Below, piece by piece: positions 54,440 to 62,977 of a DNA stretch of 64,000 nucleotides. Each line of letters begins with the position of its first letter. Position 1 is the first letter of the stretch. This stretch comes from Nostoc commune NIES-4072 (GTDB lineage: Bacteria; Cyanobacteriota; Cyanobacteriia; Cyanobacteriales; Nostocaceae). The stretch lies in assembly GCF_003113895.1 (NCBI RefSeq), contig NZ_BDUD01000001.1, positions 2,562,713-2,626,712 of the forward strand, in the 5' to 3' direction. A program made the position numbers and the translations under genes. A model generated the notes under the pieces. That model was not told the DNA's origin. It did not search any database and was given only the letters and a program-made list of their open reading frames with translations.

Positions 54440-56061
54440 ACTAATGCTCCTACTTTGGATAAAGGCTTTTCTGTACTATGTAAAGGCTGACTCTTTACCC
54501 AGACTCGATCTAATCCACCGCTAATCAGGTGATGTTGCTGGTTAGGATCAAGTTCTGGATAGTCTTGATGTTTGTGCATACCACGAGTTTCTTTACGTTC
54601 AATGGCACTGCTGTACATCCACCGGGCTGTGGCTACCATTGCCGCAGCTTCTCGCGCCCGGATTAGTTCTTTTTCTGATGTTACCTGGCTACTGCGAAGT
54701 TCTTGCCAAAGATGATTTAGCTTACTCAAAGACTCGGTTAAGCCTTGTTCTGTACGGAAATAGTTCTTTTCGTAGGGGAATACTTCAGCTTGGACTGCTT
54801 GAATAATTTCATCAGTTGCCAAGCTTTGAGAGCGATCACTCCCACTCTCTAATACTACCTCTCCAACACCCAAAACTAGTCGTTGAGTTTTGTGTTCCCC
54901 TAAACTACGGCTATATTCAGCAGCCGATTTCCCCGACCAATAGCCAGAAGATATTGCCCAAGCTGCATTATGGCTACCACCGCCAGTAAATCCGCCACAA
55001 ATCAGTTCGCGTGTAGCGGCATCTCCTGCTGCATAAAGTCCCCGCACAGAACTGGCACAACTCTCATCTACAATCCGAATTCCTCCCGTACCGCGCACAG
55101 TTCCCTCTAGGCGCAGAGTCACAGGGAAACGTTGGGTAAAGGGATCAATACCTGCACGGTCAAAGGGTAAAAAGAAGTTGGGCTGCGCTAAACGCATAGA
55201 TGCCCGCATCGATTCAGCCGCTTTGTCTATGATGGCGTAAACAGGCTGTTGCAGTAATGTCTGGGCAATTACTGAACGTCTATGAGAACTTGCTCCCGGA
55301 ATCACACTACCATCTTCGTAGGTGAAGGTTGCCCAATTATAAAACAGGGTTTTAGTAACTGAAGAAAAGGCGGGAGAGATGCCGTAAGCATTGGAAAATT
55401 CCATACCCGACATCTCAGCACCAGCTTCTGCTGCCATTAAATAACCATCCCCTGTCAGGACGTTGCATCCTAACGCTTTACTGAGAAACGCACAGCCACC
55501 AGTTGCGATAATTGTGGACTGCGATCGCACTAGCCATTTCTCACCAGTTTGACGGTTCACACCTGTTGCACCAGCAACAGCACTATCGTCATCTACCAGT
55601 AATTCTAAGGCGGGGCTGTTGTCTAAAATATTGACTCCTGCCCGTTGAATTTGCCGCCGCATCAGCCGCATATATTCCGGCCCTTGCAGCGATCGCCGAT
55701 AGGGTTTGCCCTCATCGTCGGTAGGGAATGGATAACCCCAGTCTGCTAACTGATTGACGTTTGCATAGGTCTGATTCAATACCCGATCCATCCAGTTGCG
55801 ATCGGATAAAAACCCACCCAACGATTCCCGACTTGCCTTTGCTGTTTCTCGTGCTTCTGGATCGGGCGGCACATACCACACACCATTTCCAGATGCCGCA
55901 GCACATCCAGTGGTTCCACAATATCCTTTATCTACAAGGATCACCCTAGCTCCACTTGATGCAGCACTCCAAGCCGCCCAAGTTCCAGCTGGCCCACCTC
56001 CAATCACAAGCACATCGCTTTCTAAGTCAAGTTTAAAATCGGTTGTTAATGTCTTTAGCAT
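54436..56061 (-). CDS. AprA/fumarate-reductase-type FAD flavoprotein
   Basis: A 541-residue FAD enzyme of the succinate dehydrogenase/fumarate reductase/AprA superfamily. The dinucleotide-binding motif VIGGGPAGTWAAWSAASSG is at about residues 20-38, followed by VDKGYCGTTGCAAASGNG, STIIATGGCAFLS, and the second FAD region LYAAGDAATRELICGGFTGG. The first gene of a three-gene operon (flavoprotein, ferredoxin, sulfonate-type binding protein). True AprA uses APS or sulfite; its neighbours here favour an organosulfur or sulfite redox step, but catalytic residues cannot be confirmed without alignment. Confidence 0.83.
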   Translation of the reverse strand: MLKTLTTDFKLDLESDVLVIGGGPAGTWAAWSAASSGARVILVDKGYCGTTGCAAASGNGVWYVPPDPEARETAKASRESLGGFLSDRNWMDRVLNQTYANVNQLADWGYPFPTDDEGKPYRRSLQGPEYMRLMRRQIQRAGVNILDNSPALELLVDDDSAVAGATGVNRQTGEKWLVRSQSTIIATGGCAFLSKALGCNVLTGDGYLMAAEAGAEMSGMEFSNAYGISPAFSSVTKTLFYNWATFTYEDGSVIPGASSHRRSVIAQTLLQQPVYAIIDKAAESMRASMRLAQPNFFLPFDRAGIDPFTQRFPVTLRLEGTVRGTGGIRIVDESCASSVRGLYAAGDAATRELICGGFTGGGSHNAAWAISSGYWSGKSAAEYSRSLGEHKTQRLVLGVGEVVLESGSDRSQSLATDEIIQAVQAEVFPYEKNYFRTEQGLTESLSKLNHLWQELRSSQVTSEKELIRAREAAAMVATARWMYSSAIERKETRGMHKHQDYPELDPNQQHHLISGGLDRVWVKSQPLHSTEKPLSKVGALV

Positions 56062-56479
56062 TTACAATTTCCCTCCATCGATAAAGTCTTAAGCATCAAG
56101 TCTTCAGCCCATCGATGCTGCACACCATTTTATAAATCTGTTTGCCTATCTACTTGACGACTTACGACAACACCAATTTAGTAATCCTGGAATAGTAAGT
56201 ACATTAAATTGATCGGTAAACCGTAGTTTAGACATAACAAAGCTTTTCACAGTTTTCGACAAAAAGCAAGTATTTTAGTAAACAAATTCAAACGCCAAGT
56301 TATGTAAAATAAATTTTATTACCTATCTAAATAAGCTTGCCTTTTTGATTATTTTGTGCTTATCCAAGCTAACGTGTCTCTACTTGCGAGTTAAGGCGCT
56401 CCTTAAGACTCAAGAATCCCCAGACTTTTCGATTAAACGAGTTTAAGCAAAGTTTAATCAGTCCGGGGAGTGTCAAAGG
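56062..56479. other. 418-nt region upstream of the flavoprotein operon
   Basis: It contains the operon promoter region and, near the porin end, a large hairpin (56418-56468). I see no gene or RNA. Confidence 0.5.
56418..56468 (-). terminator. Large hairpin after the porin gene
   Basis: CCCC-A-GACT pairs with AGTC-C-GGGG, and inside it GATTAAAC (56431-56438) pairs perfectly with GTTTAATC (56452-56459). It lies 12 nt beyond the stop codon of the minus-strand porin gene. No strong T tract follows, so efficiency is uncertain. Confidence 0.5.
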
Positions 56480-58294
56480 TTAAAACCTAAATACAGTACG
56501 AACCCAAGCAAATAAACTATCAGGATTGCTAGAGTCAGAGTTTGGTGCAGTAATCCAGATCAAACCGGGCGTAACCTCAATATTATCTCCGATTTTATAT
56601 TGGTAGAATGCCTCAACATGCAGGGAAGTATCTTTGTCCGCTCGTCCCGCACCCGCTCCCAAATCTACACCCCTACTGAGACTAATCATTTTTGGCTCCA
56701 TACCAACTAAAACCCCCCCTAGAGCACCTTCACTAAAAAGATCAGGGAATGCCAGTCCTATCGCCCAATCCATAGCATTACCATCTCCGCGCCCCACATA
56801 GCGGTGTGCTGCATAACTTACCCACCCATTGACTGCGAACTTGGGATTAACTTGATAAAACGCCTGTAGACCATAAAGGTTGCCTATAGTTGCCGCTCCT
56901 GGCACGGTGCTGTTTACTAGGTTGCTCCCGACTGCTGGGCCGAAATTTGTTCCACTAAAACCTATAGTATTTGGTGGACTATATGTATTAACGTAAGTTG
57001 CCGCCACCCGAAAATTCCGATTAGAAGAGTAGTATATTAACTGTGCTAAAGCTAAATATCTGCCTTTAAATAAGCCATTATTAGGTGTGGGATTGTTACC
57101 GTTTGGTGCGCTATACGCTATCCCGAATTGAAGCTGTTTGCCTAATCCTTGGAGTATGGCAATACCGGGGCCGCTATCTCCATAGTTATAGACCAAAGAC
57201 CGCCGTGAAAATCGTGAAATTCCATTAGCACCAGTCGCAGAAGACGATTCAAAATATGGGTTAATCGGGCCAGAAAGACCTATCTCACTAGCTCCATCAG
57301 ATAAGGGATAAATGTTGACTTGGGTATTTGGAAAAGGTAGAAACCGATAGCGAACACCACTGAGAATAAGAGTGTTGCGTGCAAAAGTAATACTGGAGTT
57401 ATCAGCAGTTCTTCCCTCATAAGTTCCTAATAATCCAGCTCTTGTTTGCCCTAATGATTCAATATTTCCACCTCCTATTGTTATAGCTAGTGAATCTTTA
57501 CCGTTAAAACTGGTGTTTAACCGTAAACTAGTTGAACCTTGAAGTGTGGCATTGTGAGGTGCTGGTCTTTTAGAGACGACGTTATTACCTGCTATAAGTT
57601 CGCCAAGGACAATCTGAGCACGACCTATCAGTTTGGTTGTGGTCGTAAACTGAGTTGCTTCTAAATTCGCAGTTCGCGCTTCCAAGTTATCTACGCGTCC
57701 CCGAAGTTGAGCGAGTTCTGGAGAAAACTGTTCTTGTAGTTTTTTGATGGTATCCAAGTCTTCCCGTTTGACTAAATCTGCCGTTGAAGTTGCTATTAGT
57801 TCATTGAGGCGATCTAAAGCTGCATTCAACCCAGCTGCAAACTCATAGCGCGTTAGGGAACGATCGCCTTTAAATGTGTTATCTGTATATCCCGCAATTA
57901 CACCGTAGCGCTCAACTAGAGACTGTAATGCTTGAAATGCCCAATCTGTCGGCTTAACGTCTGACAGTTGCGATACGGATGTTACTTGTCCTGCGGAATT
58001 ATTTGGAGCTTTTTTGTCAGTTGGTGGTGCAACTTGCAACAATTGTGAGACAGGTGTGACTCGCTCTCGGAGATCATTTGGAGCTTTTTTACGAATGACT
58101 GGTGCAATTGAAGTATCTACTGTTTGATTGACAACTGCTTCTGGAGCTTTGTTATCTTCTACTTCAGTAATAGATACATCAGATTTAGGCAGTTCAGCCT
58201 GACTTTTGGCTGGATAAAAAACCAAGATGGCTAGAATATCTAGCAACGAAAGCAGGAAAAATATATATCTATAATTCCAGCGCAAATTCAACAT
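56480..58294 (-). CDS. SLH-domain OprB-type outer-membrane porin
   Basis: A 604-residue outer-membrane protein. An N-terminal signal segment (about 10-32) and a Lys/Pro-rich spacer precede an SLH domain (about 110-170, VKPTDWAFQALQSLVERYGV, GDRSLTRYEFAAGLNAALDR). A coiled coil (about 185-215) and a beta-barrel of the carbohydrate-selective OprB / iron-uptake porin type follow, ending in the terminal aromatic FAWVRTVFRF. In cyanobacteria such porins (SomA/SomB type) are tied to peptidoglycan by the SLH domain. Next to the organosulfur operon it may supply outer-membrane passage, though it could equally serve inorganic ions. Confidence 0.9.
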   Translation of the reverse strand: MLNLRWNYRYIFFLLSLLDILAILVFYPAKSQAELPKSDVSITEVEDNKAPEAVVNQTVDTSIAPVIRKKAPNDLRERVTPVSQLLQVAPPTDKKAPNNSAGQVTSVSQLSDVKPTDWAFQALQSLVERYGVIAGYTDNTFKGDRSLTRYEFAAGLNAALDRLNELIATSTADLVKREDLDTIKKLQEQFSPELAQLRGRVDNLEARTANLEATQFTTTTKLIGRAQIVLGELIAGNNVVSKRPAPHNATLQGSTSLRLNTSFNGKDSLAITIGGGNIESLGQTRAGLLGTYEGRTADNSSITFARNTLILSGVRYRFLPFPNTQVNIYPLSDGASEIGLSGPINPYFESSSATGANGISRFSRRSLVYNYGDSGPGIAILQGLGKQLQFGIAYSAPNGNNPTPNNGLFKGRYLALAQLIYYSSNRNFRVAATYVNTYSPPNTIGFSGTNFGPAVGSNLVNSTVPGAATIGNLYGLQAFYQVNPKFAVNGWVSYAAHRYVGRGDGNAMDWAIGLAFPDLFSEGALGGVLVGMEPKMISLSRGVDLGAGAGRADKDTSLHVEAFYQYKIGDNIEVTPGLIWITAPNSDSSNPDSLFAWVRTVFRF

Positions 58295-58769
58295 GACTCC
58301 TTAACTCCTCAACCTTAAAAATGAATAAACTAGCTGTCAATCTGACAAAAAAGTAAGATAAATCATTTATTCAAATGCTTTTAATCAAACATTTAATTAG
58401 AGATTTACCAAAATTTCTCTGATCAGCTTCAAATCAGTACTAAGCAGTTGAATGTACAATCCATAATTCGCAGCAAACTATGAATTCTGACGATTGACAG
58501 AATCCCATAAACCTCTTAGATGAGACAATCACTGATTTAACAAAGACTTTTGTTTTTTTAAGAAGAACTCAAACCCATGCTATATAAACTGATACCTCTG
58601 AGACATCATAATGGCGTTTTTTTTGTTATGCTGTACAAAGTAAATCAATGGCTACTGACATTGATTAAAGCTAGATTTAGATGCAAGTTATTATTTGCCA
58701 ATTAACATTAACTGAAAACACTAATTTGTAATCAGCTATATTTTGACAGCATCAATTGTTAATTAAATA

Positions 58770-58783
58770 CGATAGTTCTATCG
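58770..58783. promoter_or_regulatory. Inverted repeat CGATAGTTCTATCG, possible operator
   Basis: A 14-nt interrupted palindrome in A+T-rich DNA between the porin and the small peptide frame. It has the size of a regulator site, but I cannot link it to a known factor. Confidence 0.3.
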
Positions 58784-58864
58784 ATTTACCGTATTTTAGT
58801 AGAATTATCTTTGCATAGAGCTTGCTACAATGCAATACCCAGTAATTTTTCATGAGGCGAAAAT

Positions 58865-58939
58865 ATGTCAAAATTCTTGGTTCAGTTAACTTTAGCAACT
58901 GCGATCGCTTACTGTATCGTAGGTAATAGCCGCAAATAG
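58865..58939 (+). CDS. Possible 24-residue hydrophobic peptide
   Basis: MSKFLVQLTLATAIAYCIVG followed by four residues: a basic start and a hydrophobic helix. GAGGCG eight nt upstream is a fair ribosome-binding site. It could be a small membrane protein or the surviving signal peptide of a lost exported protein. I do not recognise it. Confidence 0.3.
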   Translation: MSKFLVQLTLATAIAYCIVGNSRK

Positions 58940-59073
58940 TCAGTAAAAATAGTTGGGGCTACACAGCCTGTTACCCCTTGTGTCTCCAGCAAGAATTGTC
59001 CGGTTGTTAAGCGTAGTCGAAACACTGCCTTTCTTAGGTCAATACTTGTCTAATTTTGAATAGTAGGATCTTC

Positions 59074-59226
59074 TATAGGATTACTATTTGATTTTTGAAC
59101 GAAATTAAGTATTGTAGAGTGTGTTAGAACGGAGTTCGTAACGCACTATGAACACGAGTTTTATGCCGTACTCTCTGTGCTAACACATCCTACGTATATT
59201 TTCAGAAATCAAACCGGATTCCTATA
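59074..59226. mobile_element. MITE-like element, copy B
   Basis: Inverted ends at 59074-59098 (TATAGGATTAC...TTTGATTTTTGA) and 59202-59226 (TCAGAAATCAAACC...CCTATA) match at 20 of 25 positions and match copy A at 29541-29667. The interior contains GTGTTAGAACGGAGTTCG and CTAACACATCCTACG. Its right end overlaps the stop codon of the glycosyltransferase gene. Confidence 0.75.
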
Positions 59227-60205
59227 AATTATCTAGTTTGTCAGAATTGCGCGTTGAGTTGGAGGATTTGTGATAAAAACCACCTACCTCTGCCAAAGTA
59301 TAGAGGGGCCTGGCTTTAACTTCTTCATAGATGCGTCCTATATATTCGCCTAAGATGCCAACGCTGACTAACTGCACAGATCCGAGAAAGAAAATTGCCA
59401 TCAAAATAATCGTAAACCCAGTTAAAGGCGAATGGGGGACAAAAAGCCGCCAATATAAGACTAATAAAGCCATGAAAATGGCCGCCGCCGCCGCTATTAA
59501 CCCTAAGTAGGTTGATAACCGCAGTGGCACTATTGAAAAGGATACTAGACCATTGATGGCAAGCGCCAAAGATTTTCTGAAAGTGTATTTAACTTCCCCA
59601 GCAAAGCGGGGGTTGCGCTCGAACCGAATTGCTGTTTGCTCAAAACCAACCCAAGAACGCAGACCACGGATATAACGGGTACGTTCTGGCATAGAATTGA
59701 GAATATCTACAATCTGCCGATCCATTAAACAAAAATCACCAGTATCAGTAGGAATCTCTACATCTGCAAGCTTCTTAAGGATGCGATAAAAGAAGTAGGC
59801 AGTAAAACGCTTAAACCATCTTTCCTTGAGGCGTTGAGTGCGTTGAGCGTAGACGACTTGATAACCCTGTCGCCATTTCTCAATCATGTCGGGGATTAGT
59901 TCTGGTGGATCTTGTAAGTCAGCATCAAGGATGATGATAACTTGACCCCGGACAAAATTAAGACCAGCCGTAACTGCTATTTGATGACCAAAGTTTCGAG
60001 CAAAGCTTAGATAGCAAATGCGTGGGTCTTTTTGATGGAGTTCTCGCAATAGTTGTAGGGAGCGATCGCGGCTACCATCATTGATTAAAATTAATTCGAC
60101 AACACCATCCAACCGATTCATTACTGCATTCAGTCTGCGGTATAGTTCAGGAATAATTTCTTCTTCGTTATAAATTGGAACAATCAATGAATACTTTGGT
60201 AGCAT
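59222..60205 (-). CDS. Membrane family 2 glycosyltransferase (DPM1/GtrB-like)
   Basis: A 327-residue enzyme with a cytosolic GT-A domain: [32 protein letters not shown], and [13 protein letters not shown] with the metal-binding DxD. Two C-terminal helices (about 232-255 and 265-290) place it with polyprenyl-phosphate sugar transferases such as GtrB. It would load glucose or mannose onto undecaprenyl phosphate for envelope glycan synthesis. The TAG stop is inside the end of a MITE-like element. It lies 128 nt downstream of the TVP38 gene on the same strand. Confidence 0.9.
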   Translation of the reverse strand: MLPKYSLIVPIYNEEEIIPELYRRLNAVMNRLDGVVELILINDGSRDRSLQLLRELHQKDPRICYLSFARNFGHQIAVTAGLNFVRGQVIIILDADLQDPPELIPDMIEKWRQGYQVVYAQRTQRLKERWFKRFTAYFFYRILKKLADVEIPTDTGDFCLMDRQIVDILNSMPERTRYIRGLRSWVGFEQTAIRFERNPRFAGEVKYTFRKSLALAINGLVSFSIVPLRLSTYLGLIAAAAAIFMALLVLYWRLFVPHSPLTGFTIILMAIFFLGSVQLVSVGILGEYIGRIYEEVKARPLYTLAEVGGFYHKSSNSTRNSDKLDNL

Positions 60206-60333
60206 CTAAAAATCTTGTTTAAGTTTTGAACAGCCAAGCTGACAGACTACTTGTCATCATCAAGGTTTCGTTCTCAGTATACCTAGCAAGATTCAAGCCC
60301 CATTCTGATAATTTATTTATTATTTGGATTTAT

Positions 60334-61131
60334 CTAATCCGAATCTGATTCTTCAAGGCTTTCTACAGCTTTTTTGGGAAAAGTCCGACGATGACGATAC
60401 CAAGTAGACCCTGCTACGAGGGTTCCAGTTAAACCCAAGGCGAGTAATAGCGGTAAAAAATCGCCTGTTTTGACTGCCTTCAAACCAGAACTACCTAGTA
60501 ATACAAAAGGTAATACACTAGGAACAGTACCAAGTGTTGTACCTAGAACATAATCTTTAAAGCTGATCGAAGTCAGCCCAGCCACAAAGTTGACCAAACC
60601 ATAGGGCATGATTGGTACTAGTCGGATGGCAAACATATAAAAAAGACCTCCACGCCGCACTTCAGCATCCATCGCTTGCCAGCGTCCTGCTAGTCGTTTT
60701 GCAACTGTTTTACGTCCAATAGTTCGAGTAAAAATAAAGGCAATTATTGCCGCAATCACTGCTCCAACACTAGTCCAAAAAGTACCCAGCCAAGGGCCAA
60801 AAATTGCACCTCCAGTCAAATTTAGCACTGTTGAGGGCAAAACTAACATAGTTGCTACAACGTACAAAGCAACATAAATAACAGGTGCCCAGATTCCAGA
60901 AGATTTTAGCAAAGCTTGAATTTGTGCTGGTTCAATGCCGCCAATCAGATATATTACTATACCAGTCGCAATTATGCAACTCAGTGTGAGTACTAAAATA
61001 CCAGCTTTCAAGTTCCACACTAGAATACTCCTGCTTTTTTTGTAACACAATCCATCTTTGGCAAATTTTCCCTTTAATTCATTTTTGAAAACCTTGGTTT
61101 TGGAAAGTGAGGTACGGCAGTGCTTATACAT
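60334..61131 (-). CDS. TVP38/TMEM64 (DedA-superfamily) membrane protein
   Basis: A 265-residue inner-membrane protein with about six hydrophobic segments and the VTT/SNARE-associated domain: STVLNLTGGAIFGPWLGTFW, AFIFTRTIGRKTVAKRLAGR, and FAIRLVPIMPYGLVNFVAGL TSI. Members of the superfamily act in lipid scrambling or polyprenyl-phosphate recycling, which would fit the glycosyltransferase next to it. The true start may be an internal codon, because the first 35 residues are basic and not hydrophobic. Confidence 0.88.
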   Translation of the reverse strand: MYKHCRTSLSKTKVFKNELKGKFAKDGLCYKKSRSILVWNLKAGILVLTLSCIIATGIVIYLIGGIEPAQIQALLKSSGIWAPVIYVALYVVATMLVLPSTVLNLTGGAIFGPWLGTFWTSVGAVIAAIIAFIFTRTIGRKTVAKRLAGRWQAMDAEVRRGGLFYMFAIRLVPIMPYGLVNFVAGLTSISFKDYVLGTTLGTVPSVLPFVLLGSSGLKAVKTGDFLPLLLALGLTGTLVAGSTWYRHRRTFPKKAVESLEESDSD

Positions 61132-61208
61132 GTCAACAAAAGCCTAGAAATAGCTTAACTGTTGGCTTGGCTGACTTACCCGCCTTGAACTAAAGTTCTT
61201 TGGCTTTT

Positions 61209-61309
61209 AGCTAAAGTCTACTTAAGTAGACTAAAGATTTTATTTAGTCATCTTAAGATGACTTTAGCTATGTACCGCAAGGAACTTCAGTTCCTTGCGG
61301 TACATAGCT
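61209..61309. repeat. Cluster of three palindromes with alternative pairings
   Basis: AGTCTACTTAAGTAGACT (61215-61232) and AGTCATCTTAAGATGACT (61246-61263) are perfect palindromes. AGCTAAAGTC (61209-61218) also pairs with GACTTTAGCT (61260-61269), and GACTAAA with TTTAGTC between them. A perfect 21-bp inverted repeat with a 2-nt loop follows (61266-61286 with 61289-61309). Confidence 0.85.
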
Positions 61310-61404
61310 TTTACGTTACGCTGGCAGCAATGGGGGCTGCCATGCCCCTATACCTGGCGATATAATGTTATACCGCTTCTGAATAGGAACAGCTATAAAT
61401 TATT

Positions 61405-61551
61405 AGGTACTACCAAAAAATAAATTATCCAATCTTAATTTGTAGGGGCGTTGCTTTCTGAACGCACCGTCTATATTAATCTGTTACGGTACGTTGTGCT
61501 TCTGGCTAACGCATCCTACAAGTTAGATATTTTTTTAATTGCAAGTTCCTA
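61405..61551. mobile_element. Small A+T-ended MITE-like element, copy 2
   Basis: The left end (ACCAAAAAATAAATTATCC) and right end (TATTTTTTTAATTGCAAG, TTCCT) are imperfectly inverted and resemble the ends of 36745-36860. The interior has GGGGCGTTGCTTTCTGAACG and CTAACGCATCCTACAAG, related to the interior of the 59074 element. Confidence 0.5.
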
Positions 61552-61677
61552 AGAGAGTTATTCCTGATGAATCGTGAATCTACACTAGTTTTTTAAATAA
61601 TTTCCTGTAAAATATTAATAAAACTACGGTAAATACATCAAATTAACGGTGTTTATATTTCTCCTACCCTGACAAAC

Positions 61678-62826
61678 ATGCAAATTCTCTGGTTTATTCC
61701 TACTGGATCTCATGACGGACGCTATTTAGGCACAGATATTGGCTCTCGTGTTGCCACACCTGATTATTTGCAGCAAATTGCCCAAGCTGTGGATAATTTA
61801 GGCTACACGGGCGCATTATTACCCACAGGGAGTTCTTGTGAAGATGCTTGGATTACAGCTGCTGCTTTCATCTCTGTCACCAAGCAGATGAAATTCCTTG
61901 TAGCAATTCGTCCAGGAATTACTTCTCCAGGTGCTGCTGCACGGATGGCAGCAACATTTGACCGGATTTCTAAAGGAAGATTGTTGATTAATGTGGTGAC
62001 AGGTGGAGATCCGGTGCAACTTGCTGGGGATGGCTTGCATCTGAGTCATGACGATCGCTATGATTTAACCGATGAATTTCTCACAGTTTGGCGGGGTATC
62101 GTCAGTGGGGAAACAGTGGATTTTAAAGGAAACTACCTGGATATCAAAGGTGGTAAACTCCTATTTCCACCAGTTCAAAAACCCTATCCACCCTTGTGGT
62201 TTGGTGGCTCATCTGCTGCTGCCAAGCGGGTTGCTGCTAGACATATAGATGTTTACCTGACTTGGGGCGAACCTCCAGAACAAGTAGCCCAAAAGATTGC
62301 CGAAGTTCGGCGACTGGCGGCTGAACAAGGGAGAACAGTCCGTTTTGGGATTCGCTTGCATGTAATTGTGCGAGAAACCGAATCTGCGGCTTGGGATGCC
62401 GCCAATGAGCTAATTAAGTATGTAGATGAGGATGCGATCGCAAAAGCTCAAAAAGACTTGGCTAGCTCTGATTCTGAAGGACAGAGGCGCATGAGTCAAC
62501 TACATAGTGGTAGTCGAAAAACCTTAGAGATTAGCCCCAACCTCTGGACAGGAATTGGATTGGTGCGGGGTGGTGCTGGTACAGCCCTAGTTGGAGATCC
62601 CGACACCGTTGCTGCTAGGATGCTGGAATATCAAGATTTGGGCATAGAAACTTTCGTGTTTTCTGGATATCCCCATTTAGAAGAAGCGTATCGCACTGCT
62701 GAATTATTATTTCCACGCTTACCTTTACAGAGTGAACCTACACCGCTAACGCCACCAGTCGTAAGTACTTTTAGCGAATTTGTCACCAATGAAAAATTTG
62801 CTCAACAACTAACAAGTGCTTCATGA
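61678..62826 (+). CDS. ssuD: FMNH2-dependent alkanesulfonate monooxygenase SsuD
   Basis: A 382-residue luciferase-family monooxygenase that uses FMNH2 and O2 to split alkanesulfonates into aldehyde and sulfite. The match is strong from the first residues: [73 protein letters not shown], and [20 protein letters not shown]. Length is normal for SsuD. The NAD(P)H:FMN reductase SsuE is not in the window. It is the best-defined enzyme supporting an organosulfur role for the right third of the window. Confidence 0.95.
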   Translation: MQILWFIPTGSHDGRYLGTDIGSRVATPDYLQQIAQAVDNLGYTGALLPTGSSCEDAWITAAAFISVTKQMKFLVAIRPGITSPGAAARMAATFDRISKGRLLINVVTGGDPVQLAGDGLHLSHDDRYDLTDEFLTVWRGIVSGETVDFKGNYLDIKGGKLLFPPVQKPYPPLWFGGSSAAAKRVAARHIDVYLTWGEPPEQVAQKIAEVRRLAAEQGRTVRFGIRLHVIVRETESAAWDAANELIKYVDEDAIAKAQKDLASSDSEGQRRMSQLHSGSRKTLEISPNLWTGIGLVRGGAGTALVGDPDTVAARMLEYQDLGIETFVFSGYPHLEEAYRTAELLFPRLPLQSEPTPLTPPVVSTFSEFVTNEKFAQQLTSAS

Positions 62827-62977
62827 CAATGCCAATTTTATATTTATGATTTGGGATTTGGGATTAAGTAAAAACATCAAATGTAAAATCTAAGATCAAA
62901 AGCTTGATACTTCTAGATTTATCTTCGTGAACAATCTAAAATCCCAAACCCAAAATGAAATGAGGGAGTAGCAAATA

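Larger units (their letters stand above)
58295..59221. other. 927-nt intergenic region upstream of the porin
   Basis: A long A+T-rich stretch holds the porin promoter, an inverted repeat CGATAGTTCTATCG (58770-58783), a possible 24-codon peptide (58865-58939) and a MITE-like element (59074-59226). Confidence 0.6.
61132..61677. other. 546-nt divergent region before ssuD, palindrome-rich
   Basis: It holds three stacked palindromes (61209-61309) and a MITE-like element (61405-61551). The ssuD promoter should lie in the last 120 nt. I see no gene. Confidence 0.65.
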
